This document shows, one piece after another, positions 47,416 to 59,102 of a stretch of DNA of 64,000 nt (the first letter of the stretch is position 1; each line of letters begins with the position of its first letter). Source of the stretch: Undaria pinnatifida (Eukaryota; Sar; Phaeophyceae; Laminariales; Alariaceae); the NCBI GenBank assembly GCA_012845835.1, contig JABAKD010000021.1, positions 6,169,386-6,233,385 of the forward strand, given 5' to 3'. The notes beneath the pieces are model-generated. The model was not told where the DNA came from. It did no database searches and worked only from the letters and a program-made list of their open reading frames with translations. The position numbers were made by a program, and so were the translations under genes.

Positions 47416-48227
47416 TATAGTAAATAATTACTATTCGAAACGACGCATGCCTCGTCTTGAGGGAACCATACGATGGGCCGTGAACGCCTCATTTGTTCTA
47501 GTAATGTTGCTCGTTCCTCGGCAATCGGAGGCGGTCCTCGTCTTCCTCATCCTTGAGGTCAACACCAAGTGTGATACCCCGACATCTTTTGGATGATCAA
47601 AATTGTTGATCAACGACCACTAGAAATGTTCAAAAATATTGATGCAAAACTTGTTCAAAACACGCCAAGAGGATGCCCTTCCTTGCTCGTTTCTTGTGTC
47701 ATATCAACTGCGGAACGAATGGTGTTCTGTCATCGTTACCGCTCCTTCTGAAAACAGCAACAGGGACATTTCCGACATTACGCATTGGCGTTGATGAGTC
47801 ATGAATGCAAGCCCAAACATGGCTGACTTCTGTCGACGTTTCGGTTTCGTCACCCGGCCAGGAGGAAACAGAATACCCACGCATATCTGCTACTCGAGGT
47901 ACCAAACGTGACCCTGCTTGATGGAGGAAGGCATGGATTTTCGAAGACAAACAACAAGCTCGCTGTACAACCCTTTTTCAAACGTGGATAACGTAATGGT
48001 ACCGTAGTGTGCTTTCTTGCTGGTGTAGTCTATATCAACAGCTCATTTGGTATGGTGAGCGTCGCAACTCTCGCTCTGGAAAATCGACATTGGGAAACAC
48101 AAGACAAGTGATTAGAATGCCACAATGACACCATGGGCCATGACCGGCTAGACACAAAGAAGATTAACATAAGATTGAAACACATAGCTTGAGAGACAAA
48201 AGCAAACCACGGACCAGAGCTATATAT
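47416..48227. other. No supported gene
   Basis: Short frames only; no domain or repeat recognised. Confidence 0.5.
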
Positions 48228-48488
48228 AGTAAGGGGGCGACATCTGGTGCCGTTTTTTGCCGTGGGCTGGGGTCACTCGCCCGAGTGATTATTCTGTTTT
48301 TCGCGGTCTAGGGTTTCGACATGATGTATATATTCTGCGATATGCGCTCGCACTGGAATGTTTAGCGACGGTGGACCAAACCGTCGCCTGAAAAAAGGTT
48401 TCTGCCAGTGAAATATGGAGTCATTTGTATGAGTGGCTCAAACCCGGCCATGACAAGAGTTCTTCCACCCTCTACCGATACCGTAGCC
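48228..48488 (-). mobile_element. MITE copy, diverged
   Basis: It ends at GATACCGTAGCC. It contains GGGGTCACTCGCCCGAGTGAT near the left and a broken palindrome ATGAGTGGCTCAAACCCGGCC near the right. The layout matches the copy at 290-562 best. Confidence 0.7.
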
Positions 48489-49794
48489 GTGGCGTACACG
48501 AGATAGAAATTGGGGATACCTGTCCCCCAGAAACGTTAGGGCCCAGGACACTGCCTTGTCACGTGACAGGCGTGAGCGACGCTACCATGTTTTGGTAGCT
48601 ATAATCAACGACACGCGCGGGAGAAACAGCAAGGAGCAGGTTGAACACAACGGCACCGAACACCAGGCGGCATTGTTGGAGTCAAGGGGTCTTGAATATC
48701 TATATATCGTACTGATGATGGATGTCCCAGTCAATAAATCATGTAAGTCCAACGCGTCTTAAGACCTTGGTGCGGGTAATACCAGAACTGGCTGCTTAGT
48801 TAAAAGTCCAAAAACAGAAATCCTGCGTTTAATGGAGGATTGGCATGCATTGGCTAGGGCTGAGACATTGTTGTACATTAATGAATGCATGATGTTCTAT
48901 TCAAGAGCATTGCAGACCAAACGCAATTTGCGCGCTTGGTCTGGACAAACCCCGAACGCGACTGCTTAGGCAGTAGGGGTGCTTGTTATGGAATGATAAG
49001 TAATGTTTTCACCCTCATACTTCCAATGAAAAACATCTTTGATAGAAACGTGGGCTGAACTGTGCCTTTGCTCCCAACATTTCCCTACGAATACGATCTT
49101 GATCTTCATTTCAATATTGAGGATTGACAGGTGGAAGATTGTTTAGTAATCCGTACGAAGCGTGGAGGGCTTACCTGTTGAGCGAACAGTAGTGGGGGAG
49201 TGAAGTCACCGGTATGAAGACAAGTAAAACACGTGAAAATGCAGTTTTTTTTATTAAGAAAATACGACCCCTAAATTTACCCACGTCACCATATTACAAG
49301 TACCAACAAGCTGCTTGAAAGCATGAGTATTGACCTTCGTCGAATTCACTGCTCACGTTCTGATTTTTTTTTTTTAATGTTCGAGTGACAGCGTATCAAT
49401 TTGGAACCGTGGGTTCGTGTCCCACAGAGTTATTCTTTATTCTTTTTGGGGGGGGGGAGTCAGCCTACTTTATGCTCGAATGCCTTATAAATATTGACAT
49501 ATTAAAAAACTTGTCATTCACTATATTTCTACTTTTACGATAATAAAGCGAAACAAAAACAGTATATACCACCTACCATGCATATGATAGAGCAGCATAG
49601 TCGAAACTACAGCAATTACGTTTTAAAATATATATGATGTTAGATCTAGCGCCAAATTCCCCACCTAAACTAAAAATACCAAAATCAACCATTAGACTAT
49701 ATATAGTGGAGATGAAACAAAACATTTATGTAGGATATACATGATTAACTGATACAATCTTTCCAAAACCTTCACATTTTCCCCCTTAAATAAA
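48489..49794. other. No supported gene; AT-rich
   Basis: AT-rich sequence with T-runs (about 49360-49376) and a G-run (about 49448-49456). A T-arm-like hairpin is at 49409-49425 (see rejected items). Confidence 0.5.
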
Positions 49795-50345
49795 TGTATA
49801 GCTTCCTCGCAAAGATTGAGCTGCCCCACCCGCCCCCCCGCCCCCGCCCCCCCCCATGATAAACTGGTGCATTTTTTTTTTTTTTTTTCCAAAATCGTCA
49901 GATTTATCCCCTTAATAGGATTTATAGCCTCCACGCACGAATTTCCCGCCCCCCCGCCCCCCCCCCCCTGCCCCTCCCTTCCACCCCCTTCAACCTCGTT
50001 CCTTTTTATCGAAACCAGGCCCCCACGTCCTTCAAAACTCCGCCCTCCCCTCGACGGTTATTCGACGCGTACAGTATCCACTTGATAAACTGATGCATTT
50101 CCTTCCACAGCTGCCAGATTTTGCCCCCCTCAGAAACGGGTTTCATAGTTTCCGCGCACAAACTGACTAACATCCCCCTGTTGACCCTGGTAGCTACACT
50201 GTAGTTGCAAGGGGAGTCGCCGACCTGTATCCTTAATTAGGACACACAACCCGTAATACGAGCGATCGGAGTATCACACATAGCTTGCAACTATGAGTTT
50301 CGACAAAATCTTCGATCTCACAGCTGGAGTGAATTTTCATTTTTT
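49795..50345 (+). repeat. Dispersed repeat R4, copy 3
   Basis: An internally duplicated left part (two C-run blocks) is followed by the common body and the tail ATGAGTTTCGACAAAATCTT, GATCTCACAGCTGGAGTG at 50291-50332. Confidence 0.85.
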
Positions 50346-50543
50346 CTAACGATATATTCAGTAATGTTGGCGAATGTTAAAGTTTAGTCATCAAGCTCTA
50401 TGCGGTTTGGTTGGCCACATTGCGAAAACCTCGTACCTTTCGCATGTACTTTGGCAGCACACGGTATACAAAAACATGTGATAAGTACACCGGGTGCAAA
50501 ACGGGGGCATGACGGGGGGAAAGGGAAGTGGACATGCCTGAAC

Positions 50544-53500
50544 GTGTCTCCTGCTGAACGTCGCCTTCATCGTGGCCCAGCTGTTCCAACATATGGACAG
50601 GCCGAAAACCACTTGTACCACTATCAGCAACACCGCATAGACAGCGCTGCCGTCAGAGTTTTTGTCGGTCAGGTTGGTTTCGATTATCAGCGCCAAGAAG
50701 TTGCTGAAGAAGATGACGAGGCACCCCTATTCGGTCGCAGACAGAGGGAGGTCGCAAAACGGCACCAGTAGCGGGATCGAAAGTTCAGGAGTTTGCCGTT
50801 CGCGTGCGAATTTTGATCGAAGGGGATAGCCAGAAGAGTGCTTGGTTCCTCTGGATGAGGTAAGATGCAATCATCTTCAGAAGCACATACAAAACTGGTG
50901 CTTTGACTGGGTTCAGCCGCCGATTTACATGTGAATACGTAAGCACAGCCGTTCCTTTCGCTAAAGATTGACTACGACCCTATGTTCCGCGGAAATTATA
51001 AACTTCGAGCCATCACAACAGTGCGATGTCACGGACAAGCCTGTTCAAACGCTTTTTTGTTATCAGCTCCATAGGGAGGTATTTGCCACGGACGCTTCCC
51101 AAGGTGTAATCATTGCTACAATAAATAGCTGGGCGGTGTCGCCGGCCTCGTTCGGCCGCAACACCAGTAGGCGATATTCAACGGTGCAACACTCACTAGG
51201 CCCCCTTCATTGGCCGTATTTCTCACCGACAGCCGTTCTTTTAGGCAGGCACTGACGACGACCATATGTCCCGCGGAAACTATAAACGTTGAGCCATCAC
51301 AAACCGTGCTATATCAAAGACAAGGGAGCCTGGAAAAATGCATTGTTGTTCTCAGCTCTAGACTATAGGGAAGATTTAGTGACTGACGCATCTCAAGATG
51401 GAATCGTTGCGACTATGAAGAACTGGGCAGTGTCGCAGGCCTCGTTCGGCCGCAACAACAGTGGGCGAAATCTTCGGTGCAACACTGATTGGTCTCCCTT
51501 GAATGGCCGTCTCTCTCACCGTGCGGTAAAGCTGAATTTCCAATTCGTCGATGTGTGGCATCTTGATCTCGAACGCTACAAGGCTTTCCAACCCAGACAT
51601 ATAATATGTGGAAGACGAGGAAGTGGCGGCCGCAGACGACAGGACAGCGTTACGTGGGAACATGATAAGCAATGCATGAGGCGTCACTATACGATCCCTA
51701 TACTTATTAAAATGTTTGATTAAACGTTTGACTCAGGTGTCATAGTTGTCTCATGGATAAGCCTCGGCTGGTGTGTGTTTCGCCATCTTTTCGTTTTCGG
51801 TCGGCGCTGTTGTCATAGCCTAATCTTTAGGACCCGGCCTTTTGGTCGACGAGACCAAGTAGTGCCCCCGGCAACAAATACCACGTGGGTCTCTTCACTT
51901 CGATATGACAAAAATTTGACGACAAGCTGAAAGCAAGTTCCCCACCAAAATCTACGTCTTCTATGCGTCACATTGATCACCACCTGTGACCATCGCCCTT
52001 GGTCTAAATGTCCACGAGTGGTTACGGCCCTTAGGTGATCAGAACGATCCCACAAAAAACCAAAGACGACGATGGCCATTAGATCGGTAATCTTTTTAGA
52101 GCGCGTCTAGCAGTACGAGCATTGTTGTGCTACAGCGTGTGTTGCAAAAGTCCATCTATTACTGCTCGGTGCCATTTCCTACCCTATAAGCCCATATCAA
52201 CAGGTGTGGTCGATGACCTCATCGTCGGCCACGTATCGACAGAATTTTCAGCGACATCAAAATTGGGGTCAACTTGGCAATAAGTGCACGGGCGTCACAA
52301 GCCTGACAAAAAGGTGTTGAGGTGCTTTGGTGCAAACGCCAAACTGCGTCGCGTCGGCGTGATGTCCAATGGGCGACGGACCTTTGCGTGCAGACTAGTA
52401 CTTTCGCTGTTCAACTCTCGCCGCCGCCGTGGTTGTCTCGTTTAGAATGTGTCGTTTAAATCTCTCCATTTCAAAATCGCCGCATGTTTCTTAAGCGCGC
52501 AGCCAAAAAATAACGATGGATGAAAATATCAGGATGGACGCCCTACTCACTCACCCTCCAACGGTCGACCGCGACAACCATTGCTGTTGTCCAGATGATG
52601 CAAGGTCTAGTCACGTCATCACCCCCGATTTTGTTTTTGTTTTTGGCGTAATTAGTTGTTTTAGTCGCGCGTCATGAAGATATTCAAAAATGTGATTGGT
52701 ACGTATAACAAGAGCACGACCGCTTGCCAAAGCAAAAGTAATTGTAAAAAAAAAACTCCGGTCAGAGCGAGCCAGAAATTGTCGGGAAGGGACTCCAACT
52801 CTGTTTGTCTTGACGTTTTAGGCCTTTTTGTCGGTGCCGTTTCCAGCTGTCGTGAGCATCGTACCTGATAAAAGCGAATATGCAGCCGTACGCCACCTGT
52901 CCCGACGTGTCCGGCACAAACACTAACAAACCGGTTAGCAGCAGGCGTCTCATACACTCGAACACCTTTCGCGAGGAATGAATGAAAACCAAACAAAACG
53001 GAAATCGGAAACAGCACGAAAGATTTCGAAGCGCACAGCAGAGTAAATACCACAGTAGTTGCCGTTTTTCGAGTCACCGCGTACTATTGTTTAATGGTAC
53101 TTTGTTTTTGACATGGTGAGAGCAATGCATATGAAGATGATTTTCTATCTGGGCCAAGACACGGGTCTCGGGTTTATCGGTTCCATCATGCAGTGGCTGA
53201 CTGGAACACAGGAGTTGCCACATACAGCTTGCAAAGATGAGTTTCGACGAAATCTTCGATCTCACAGCTGGAGTGTATTTTCATTTTTTATAATAATAAT
53301 TGTCCACCATTATTTTTGCATCAGTATGTACGCTCGAAAATGGGATGTTTGATGCCGTGACACGCATGAGCCACGCTTCAGACTGCCAAACGTTTTCCCA
53401 CAACAACTTATGATACTTATCGACGTATGGACTACGTATCGTTCCACAGAACGTTTTGACCTCGCGTAACTATAACGTCGATTTTCAACCTATCTGTCCC

Positions 53501-56500
53501 GGCCATCTGCTGCCAAAAATCAGATATTACATGCCCGGCAGGTTTTTACCTTTCTTTCTGGTGTGGTGCCGGTATCAACTAGACCATTCAGAAAGCGTGC
53601 TGCAACGCTCCCGGTCAAGCATTTTGTGTTGTGCTCCGCCATGCGCGGAAAAAACATCAACATCATGGTGAATACCGCGAGTCGTACCTCGAAGTAGTAG
53701 CAGGTGGGGTAGTAAGCGCCCCAGAGGAAGGATGTCGGCGCAACGCTTTTATCATTCGCTCGCTTGGTGATCGCCTCTTTCTGGAACACAGTACCGGAGG
53801 GAGGCAAGTTCGAGTAAGGGCAGAAGTAACGCTTTCTGCGGGAACCGAAACAGGAAACGAAACGATTGCACACTAGACCATACCTACAGTACTATGTATC
53901 GCGAGTATCTCGATGGCTGTACGGCCATGTGTATCACGAGATCAAACTTGATATTTGAGGTGCTGTGTTTTTGCGATATCGATGCGGAGTTTGAGGTAAC
54001 ATCAATTATGGGTGTGAAAATGGCCAAACGCACTTAACTGTTGGTCAACGAGTGGCCTATATTCATACACGCTCGACAAGTTTTATGTACTCGCCCTCCG
54101 TCCAACAGGGCAAGACCATTGTGAGAACACAGGCGCCTTCTTCGAACCGGTGAAACTTTTGCACCTATTGCATAGATCATTAGATGGGTGTCCTATGTCT
54201 CATATATATATATATTTACAGTGTGTTATTCAGGGTCTACGTGGCACTGAAGAAACGGAGTTGGAACAGGTGCCAGGCCGTTTAGATCATTCGACGTTCA
54301 CCCGTCGACACGGGATGCGTTGCAAGATGCAGACAACACAAACCAAGCAGTTGTCCGTCCGCCTCCAAGACATACACCATCATCAATAATTTGACGTGTC
54401 CGATGCCTGGGTCTTTGTCGGTTAACGGGTTCCAGATATTGTAGATGACACCTCAAAACGTCGCCTTCAATTGGTCGGCATCCGGACAATCACGGCTTGT
54501 GGGATGCACCCTTTGATATGCGTTCATAATGGGCAATACGTTTAGACGTCTCAAGGTGAGGACCGAAGGTTGGACCAGGTGCGTACATACATTACGTTTT
54601 GCTAGCTTAGCTCATGTTATGCAGGCTCAAGAGGGAGACACCGTTGTACTAAACCATCAGGAGAATAGCATATCGATTGAGGAATTTGTACTCACCATTG
54701 TAACGTGCAGGTTTGCAGAGATTGCTGGGCTTTTTCACCAAACGGATTGGATACGCATTGTGAACTCGAGATAATATATGCTGAGGGAAAGTGCTTCCTT
54801 CTGCGTACTTCACCCCTTCCGACACATTATTTGCCCATGCTGTGTACAAGGTAAGGTTCAACGATAATTTCTCTCACCACAACGTACTGCTTCCCCTTTT
54901 CATTTTCCAGGCTCTTGTCGATCGGAGGGTTGATCACAGACCTCTGGCGCAGAAGCATGTACAGGAATGCTGCGGGAATGCCGAACGGGTCTGTGTGCGA
55001 GGGAGAGTGTTCGATAAAGAAATGCGGCGGGCATCCGAGAGTGGCACAAGCCGCAGGTTGCGTTGCTCAATCAGTGAGGATGAAGTGTTCCATATAAAGA
55101 ACGAGATAGCAATTAGACACTTCCACCATTACTAGGACGTTCTTCAAGTTCGTTACGAGGGGGACGTACTGTTATAGGACGATATGGATGAACCAACAAC
55201 TCAAGTTCAATTTTACAATAATTCAGACCAATGCGTTGTGGAAACGGTGCCACAAGCAATCAAAGTCACAATTTTAGGACCAGCCACATGTACGAAAACA
55301 ACACACCAACTGGGTAAAATACACTTCTCGCAGACTCAACGATTGCGTTGCTGCTGTGTGTCATGACAGGTTGGCTTCAACTCTACTCATCAAATCGCAC
55401 TATGAAGAGGAAATCTTATTCCCACCGCGAACACATTCGGAGCCCGCGCCGTTCGGGATCGGCTACGGTAGCATGTTCCTTCCACGGTTACAGCAGTCGC
55501 CGAGGAAGGACGAACGCTATGATGTCTTTTGACCTACGTTCTTGCGGAGGTCTTCAACAACTCCGAAAGGCTAACTGTGAGAGAAAAAACGGAAGAGCTG
55601 CCCGATGAGACGTCCCGTGGCTCGTTCGTGCCCTAAACGTGTATGCGTTGTCAGTCTACAAGATCAGAATTGTTCAAACAAGAATTGGTGGAAATACCTT
55701 TTCAGTCAAGAATGTCTTGAGTAAACATTCCATACGCATCGGGGCATACGTTTTCGCCGGTAGGCAACTGCAACGTCACAAACGTCGAGCAATCTGTGTT
55801 TTGTTTTTATGGATGGTGTACCAGCCCCACATAATGAGGTTCGAGTATCCGGGCGCGGTGCTTCGTTCAAGCGCCAATATCAAGCTTCGGCGATGTAACG
55901 ACTAATGGATGGAGTTCTGTCAGATTTGCTCTTGAGACGCCTTAGAAATGGTGCTGGAAAATGTTCGCGAGAAACAGCGTCGACAAGCGGCAATTATTGC
56001 AAACATGAAACACATAATTTCTACACCGTACTAACCAAACTATAACACGGATCTATTTCTACAAAATCAACGATGTGTGCCATATGTATACCCAGTTGTT
56101 TGGGCCCCACCGCAGCACAGCGAGCACACTACAGTTTTTCTACTAGTACATCGAGTCGAAGTGAGGTTTGCCGGGTAACTAGGGATACGACCGCAATTGC
56201 GACGAAAAATTACTACAGCTATCCGAGCGCCTCTCCAGCAACGAAACGCAGGGTGAGCAGCGCCGTTGCTCCCGGTCCAAAGTTAGAGTATAGAACATGA
56301 GCGACTTGTCGTGATAAGACATTTTATTCCCACAGTCATTTATGACTATTGGAAATCTATATCGCAGAAGTCGTGCAAGGTCAACACCCATCCCACGGTA
56401 GGGGTGCAATGCAGCAGATTCCAAGAATTTTCTGAGCTTTCAACATGACAATATCTGACACTATCTCACGCGAATAATATATTCAAAGGCATTCGTTCGC

Positions 56501-57973
56501 GCGCCCCCCGCCAAGCGTCTATGCCCTAGTCCAAAAAAAGTTGTACTCGCAAAGTCGTTAGGCTCTAAATTAACAACCATTAGTTCCTCTCACTGGAGGA
56601 GCTGAACCGGCAATGTATGCCTTTTTTTGGCGAAAACAATACAAGCCCTACCGTGGAATGATTCTATGGTTGGTACTTCGCGTCGTGTTTAGAACCTTTT
56701 CATTTATACTTTTGAAGCCAGGGGAGCACTCGCACCAACTTGTCGGGAAGGCGTATCTCCATTTTCGACACGGCATTCCAGCCACTCGTCCGAGTAACTC
56801 CGCACCCCATGTACGGCAATGTTTCTAGGCTTTGGTTTGACGCAGCCAAGCTTCAGCGATTTTACGGCGCGAAGGCCGCACCGCTAACAAAACGGCGTGG
56901 GATCTTAAGACGTCAACGGAACGAGAAGGTGACGGTGCCCCCTAGCCACTTCAACTGCTGGTCCAAGCCTTTTGGCCTTGGTCCTCTCCGAGGCTATCCT
57001 ACGTGACCTATCAACATCGATGTTTACGTAATGATTTGAATTGTTGCTACCGTGTGGAGATCGGGAGAAACAGTCGTTGCTCGCCCACGGCAACATGTGT
57101 TTCGTCGTATAATAAGCGGCATCCTGTAGCACTTTATTCGGTCATTTTTTATTACACATCCACCCTTGTACAAGCAAGCACAAAATCACCTAACTGACGT
57201 ATACCGTTCGAGGCGACACATAAACATATAAATATATACCGCCCGATGGAAGAACATAGCTTGCCTACATGGACTCGGAACGAATCTTCGGTCTCGCAGC
57301 AGGCACGATTGTTTTCTCACTACCGAAACTCACAGATGCAGACCATTACGCCGGCGTATACCATGTACGCTTTGTGCGTGGCTGTATCGCACTCGATGTC
57401 GCCATCAGCTCTCAGATGGCGTTTCCCCACCTCTGGATAGTCGTCACATGCGAACGTTTGGAAAATCTGCAGAGAAAACAAACGGTATCGCAACAGTGCA
57501 TTGTTGTCCACATCATCACATGTACGTATTTACCCTGAAGGCGGGTGTTCCTAAACACGCTTTGCGTGATAACCGCGTATTAGCATGCATATCATGGGTA
57601 TCTCTGTATATTCTCTACACGGTATACGCGCATCCTAGGTTCAGGAAGAAGGAGACCGATGTACCTTCGAAGCTCATCGTGTTTACGCCAATGCCTTGTT
57701 GCGTTTTCAGCCCGACGTCAACCCGCGGTAAAAAACCTCAAACGTTAACTTTATCATGAGCACCCACAGAAATGGGTTGTAGACTAAAACCTAACTGAGC
57801 AAAGCCCGTTCACACGTTCGATTTTCATGCACATTTTCATTCTCTCTCTTGCATTCGCTGGACGTAGACCTCCTACTCTTAAAACGCACCACAGTGGAAA
57901 CCTGGCTGTACACCAGATAAAGTACGATTAGGGTCATGGTGGTGTGCCGAGCGAAGAGCGCCCCCAAGGAATC
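50544..57973 (-). CDS. Multi-exon gene for a multi-pass membrane protein (partial model, C-terminal module)
   Basis: Six exons are supported on the minus strand: 57973-57890, 57466-57334, 53780-53688, 52965-52865, 51583-51520 and 50726-50544. In order they contain LIVLYLVYSQVSTV; IFQTFACDDYPEVGKRHLRAD with ECDTATHKAYMVYAG; SFLWGAYYPTCYYFE; VFECMRRLLLTGLLVFVP; SLVAFEIKMPHIDE; and GCLVIFFSNFLALIIET followed by a hydrophobic helix. Introns begin GTGCGT, GTGAGT, GTACGA, GTACGA or GTGAGA and end in AG. Adjacent exons join in phase, for example YYFE to VFEC and a split Ser codon before LVAFE. I know this module from large predicted membrane proteins of oomycetes and algae, often with Cys-rich ectodomains; its function is not established. 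The exon with the expected YPxGIP segment, between 57333 and 53781, was not located, and the last exon may be missing. No stop interrupts the exons found. Confidence 0.75.
50966..51530. repeat. Tandem duplication (~285 bp units) ending at a splice donor
   Basis: Units at about 50966-51251 and 51252-51530 share CCGCGGAAA.TATAAAC, GAGCCATCACAA, GCCTCGTTCGGCCGCAAC and TCTCACCG. The right unit overlaps the last bases of the exon at 51520-51583, so most of the duplication lies in the intron between 51519 and 50727. Confidence 0.8.
53217..53290 (+). repeat. R4 tail copy inside an intron of the membrane protein gene
   Basis: CATACAGCTTGCAAAGATGAG, TTTCGACGAAATCTTCGATC and TCACAGCTGGAGTG, then ATTTTCATTTTTTATAATAA. 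Only the tail is present, and the R4 body is absent. It lies between the exons at 53688-53780 and 52865-52965. Confidence 0.85.
56745..57005 (+). mobile_element. MITE copy, diverged, inside an intron
   Basis: GGCATTCCAGCCACTCGTCCGAGTAACTC matches the left palindrome region of the family in outline. GTGCCCCCTAGCCACTTCAA and GAGGCTATCCTACGTG match the right end. The central half has drifted. It lies between the exons at 57334 and 53780. Confidence 0.6.
57255..57310 (+). repeat. Diverged R4 tail copy
   Basis: ACATAGCTTGC, ATGGACTCGGAACGAATCTT and GGTCTCGCAGCAGG align with the tail consensus at about 75%. It starts just inside the intron after the exon ending at 57334. Confidence 0.55.
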
Positions 57974-58522
57974 CTGCGCGTGAGCAAAGCAGATTTCACA
58001 GCGAAGACAGGGACAGATGGGAGCAAGCGAGACCGCAAGCACACCAATTTTCAACGAAGAGACCAACTATTACCACCCTCGTGTGCCGGCGCGGATTCTC
58101 ACGCATGTATACGGCGACCAGCAACTTCCGCCCGCTGTTGTCCAACAAGTTTATACTTTGAAAAACCAAGATATATGAAAAAATATTACACGGGATCTGC
58201 AGCAACGTTCAACGAGCACCAAAACAAGAGCGTTTTCACCCCAATACCCTGATAAACCACCCGTCAATCGATGCGTATCATGCGCACCTTGGAAGACAAC
58301 GAAGATTATGCCAGCCCAGCGGGCGGCTACATGATCGCGCCCCAAGCAAAGAACCCTGCTGCTGCGGGCGCGACGATAGAGGTAGCACTTTTCGTCTGTA
58401 ACGGTTTCTAGAAGACGGTGCTCCTTAGCCCATTGCTTTTTGCATGGTTCTAGTTGTTTGCCTAAACCATGAGATTTTTCATCCGGGAGCAGTTCATATT
58501 TTTCTCCGAACCAGGTTTTGGG

Positions 58523-59102
58523 TCAAGAAGGACATGTCTTGACCGCTCCTAACGTGAGGGGTAGTATTGGAATATAATACTGGTGCACCTCTATTGTAGA
58601 ACGGGTTATCTGGGCACCGTGGCTGCTAGTCACCTGCTCTGCGCCCGCCTTGCCCCCTGGCCCGGCTTTCCAGTCACTTCCGATAGATCTTCTGGATGTC
58701 GCGAACGGTTGAATCACATGACCCGGAGTTTCCGTCGATTGTGAATTCCTCACCTGCGCCCCGCCAAAAGGTGTGATCCAGCTGTTCTGAACACTTGGCG
58801 CCGGGCTAGACTGCGGAGCAGAAGAAGTTTCGCGGTCTGTCATTCTCTCCACCACGGGTTCTTGCCCGTTAGGTACCACTGTTTCGGAATTTGCGTCAGG
58901 CATGTCGGTGCTCGTCGTCGCTGTTCCGAACGCAACAGTCCTTGAGCTGAAGCGGCGTTCAAAAATCTCGATAGACCCTTCAGTCCTCGTCCTTCCGCTC
59001 GTGGCGTCGTGGCCTTCAAAGCGCGATTTTCCTCTGCTCCATCCATAGTAGAAGGTGATCCCCAACAGGCAAAGAAGGACTAAAGGGCCGATTGTTACGA
59101 TC
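58523..59102 (-). CDS. Candidate upstream exon: TM helix plus Ser/Thr-rich linker
   Basis: An open frame on the minus strand starts after a good acceptor (CTCGTACAG at 59111-59103) and reads IVTIGPLVLLCLLGITFYYG, one clear membrane helix. A basic stretch (WSRGKSRFEG) and about 150 Ser/Thr/Pro-rich residues follow, to a stop at 58523-58525. This is the arrangement expected just before the multi-pass module of the gene at 50544-57973, which lies downstream on the same strand, so I infer it belongs to the same gene. The exact donor and the exons linking the two are not resolved. A possible linking exon near 58196 (IPCNIFSYILVFQSINLLD) is too weak to include. Without transcripts the join remains an inference. 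Confidence 0.5.

Noticed and set aside
49409-49425. T-arm-like hairpin GTGGGTTCGTGTCCCAC, as in the 3' half of a tRNA
   Set aside because: No matching acceptor, D-arm or anticodon arm could be found upstream; a tRNA-derived fragment is possible but a gene is not supported.
50968-51723. Two similar frames with TDASQ...NSWAVSPASFGRN suggesting a duplicated coding exon or RNase H fragment
   Set aside because: The region is a tandem duplication in an intron of the minus-strand gene; the third-position excess in one stretch is not enough to claim coding.
55459-55475. GGCTACGGTAGC as a further MITE end
   Set aside because: No palindrome or second terminal repeat follows at the expected distance.
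57269-57538. Plus-strand frame MDSERIFGLAAG... (89 codons) as a gene
   Set aside because: It overlaps, antisense, a well-supported exon (57334-57466), and its start lies in a diverged R4 tail.
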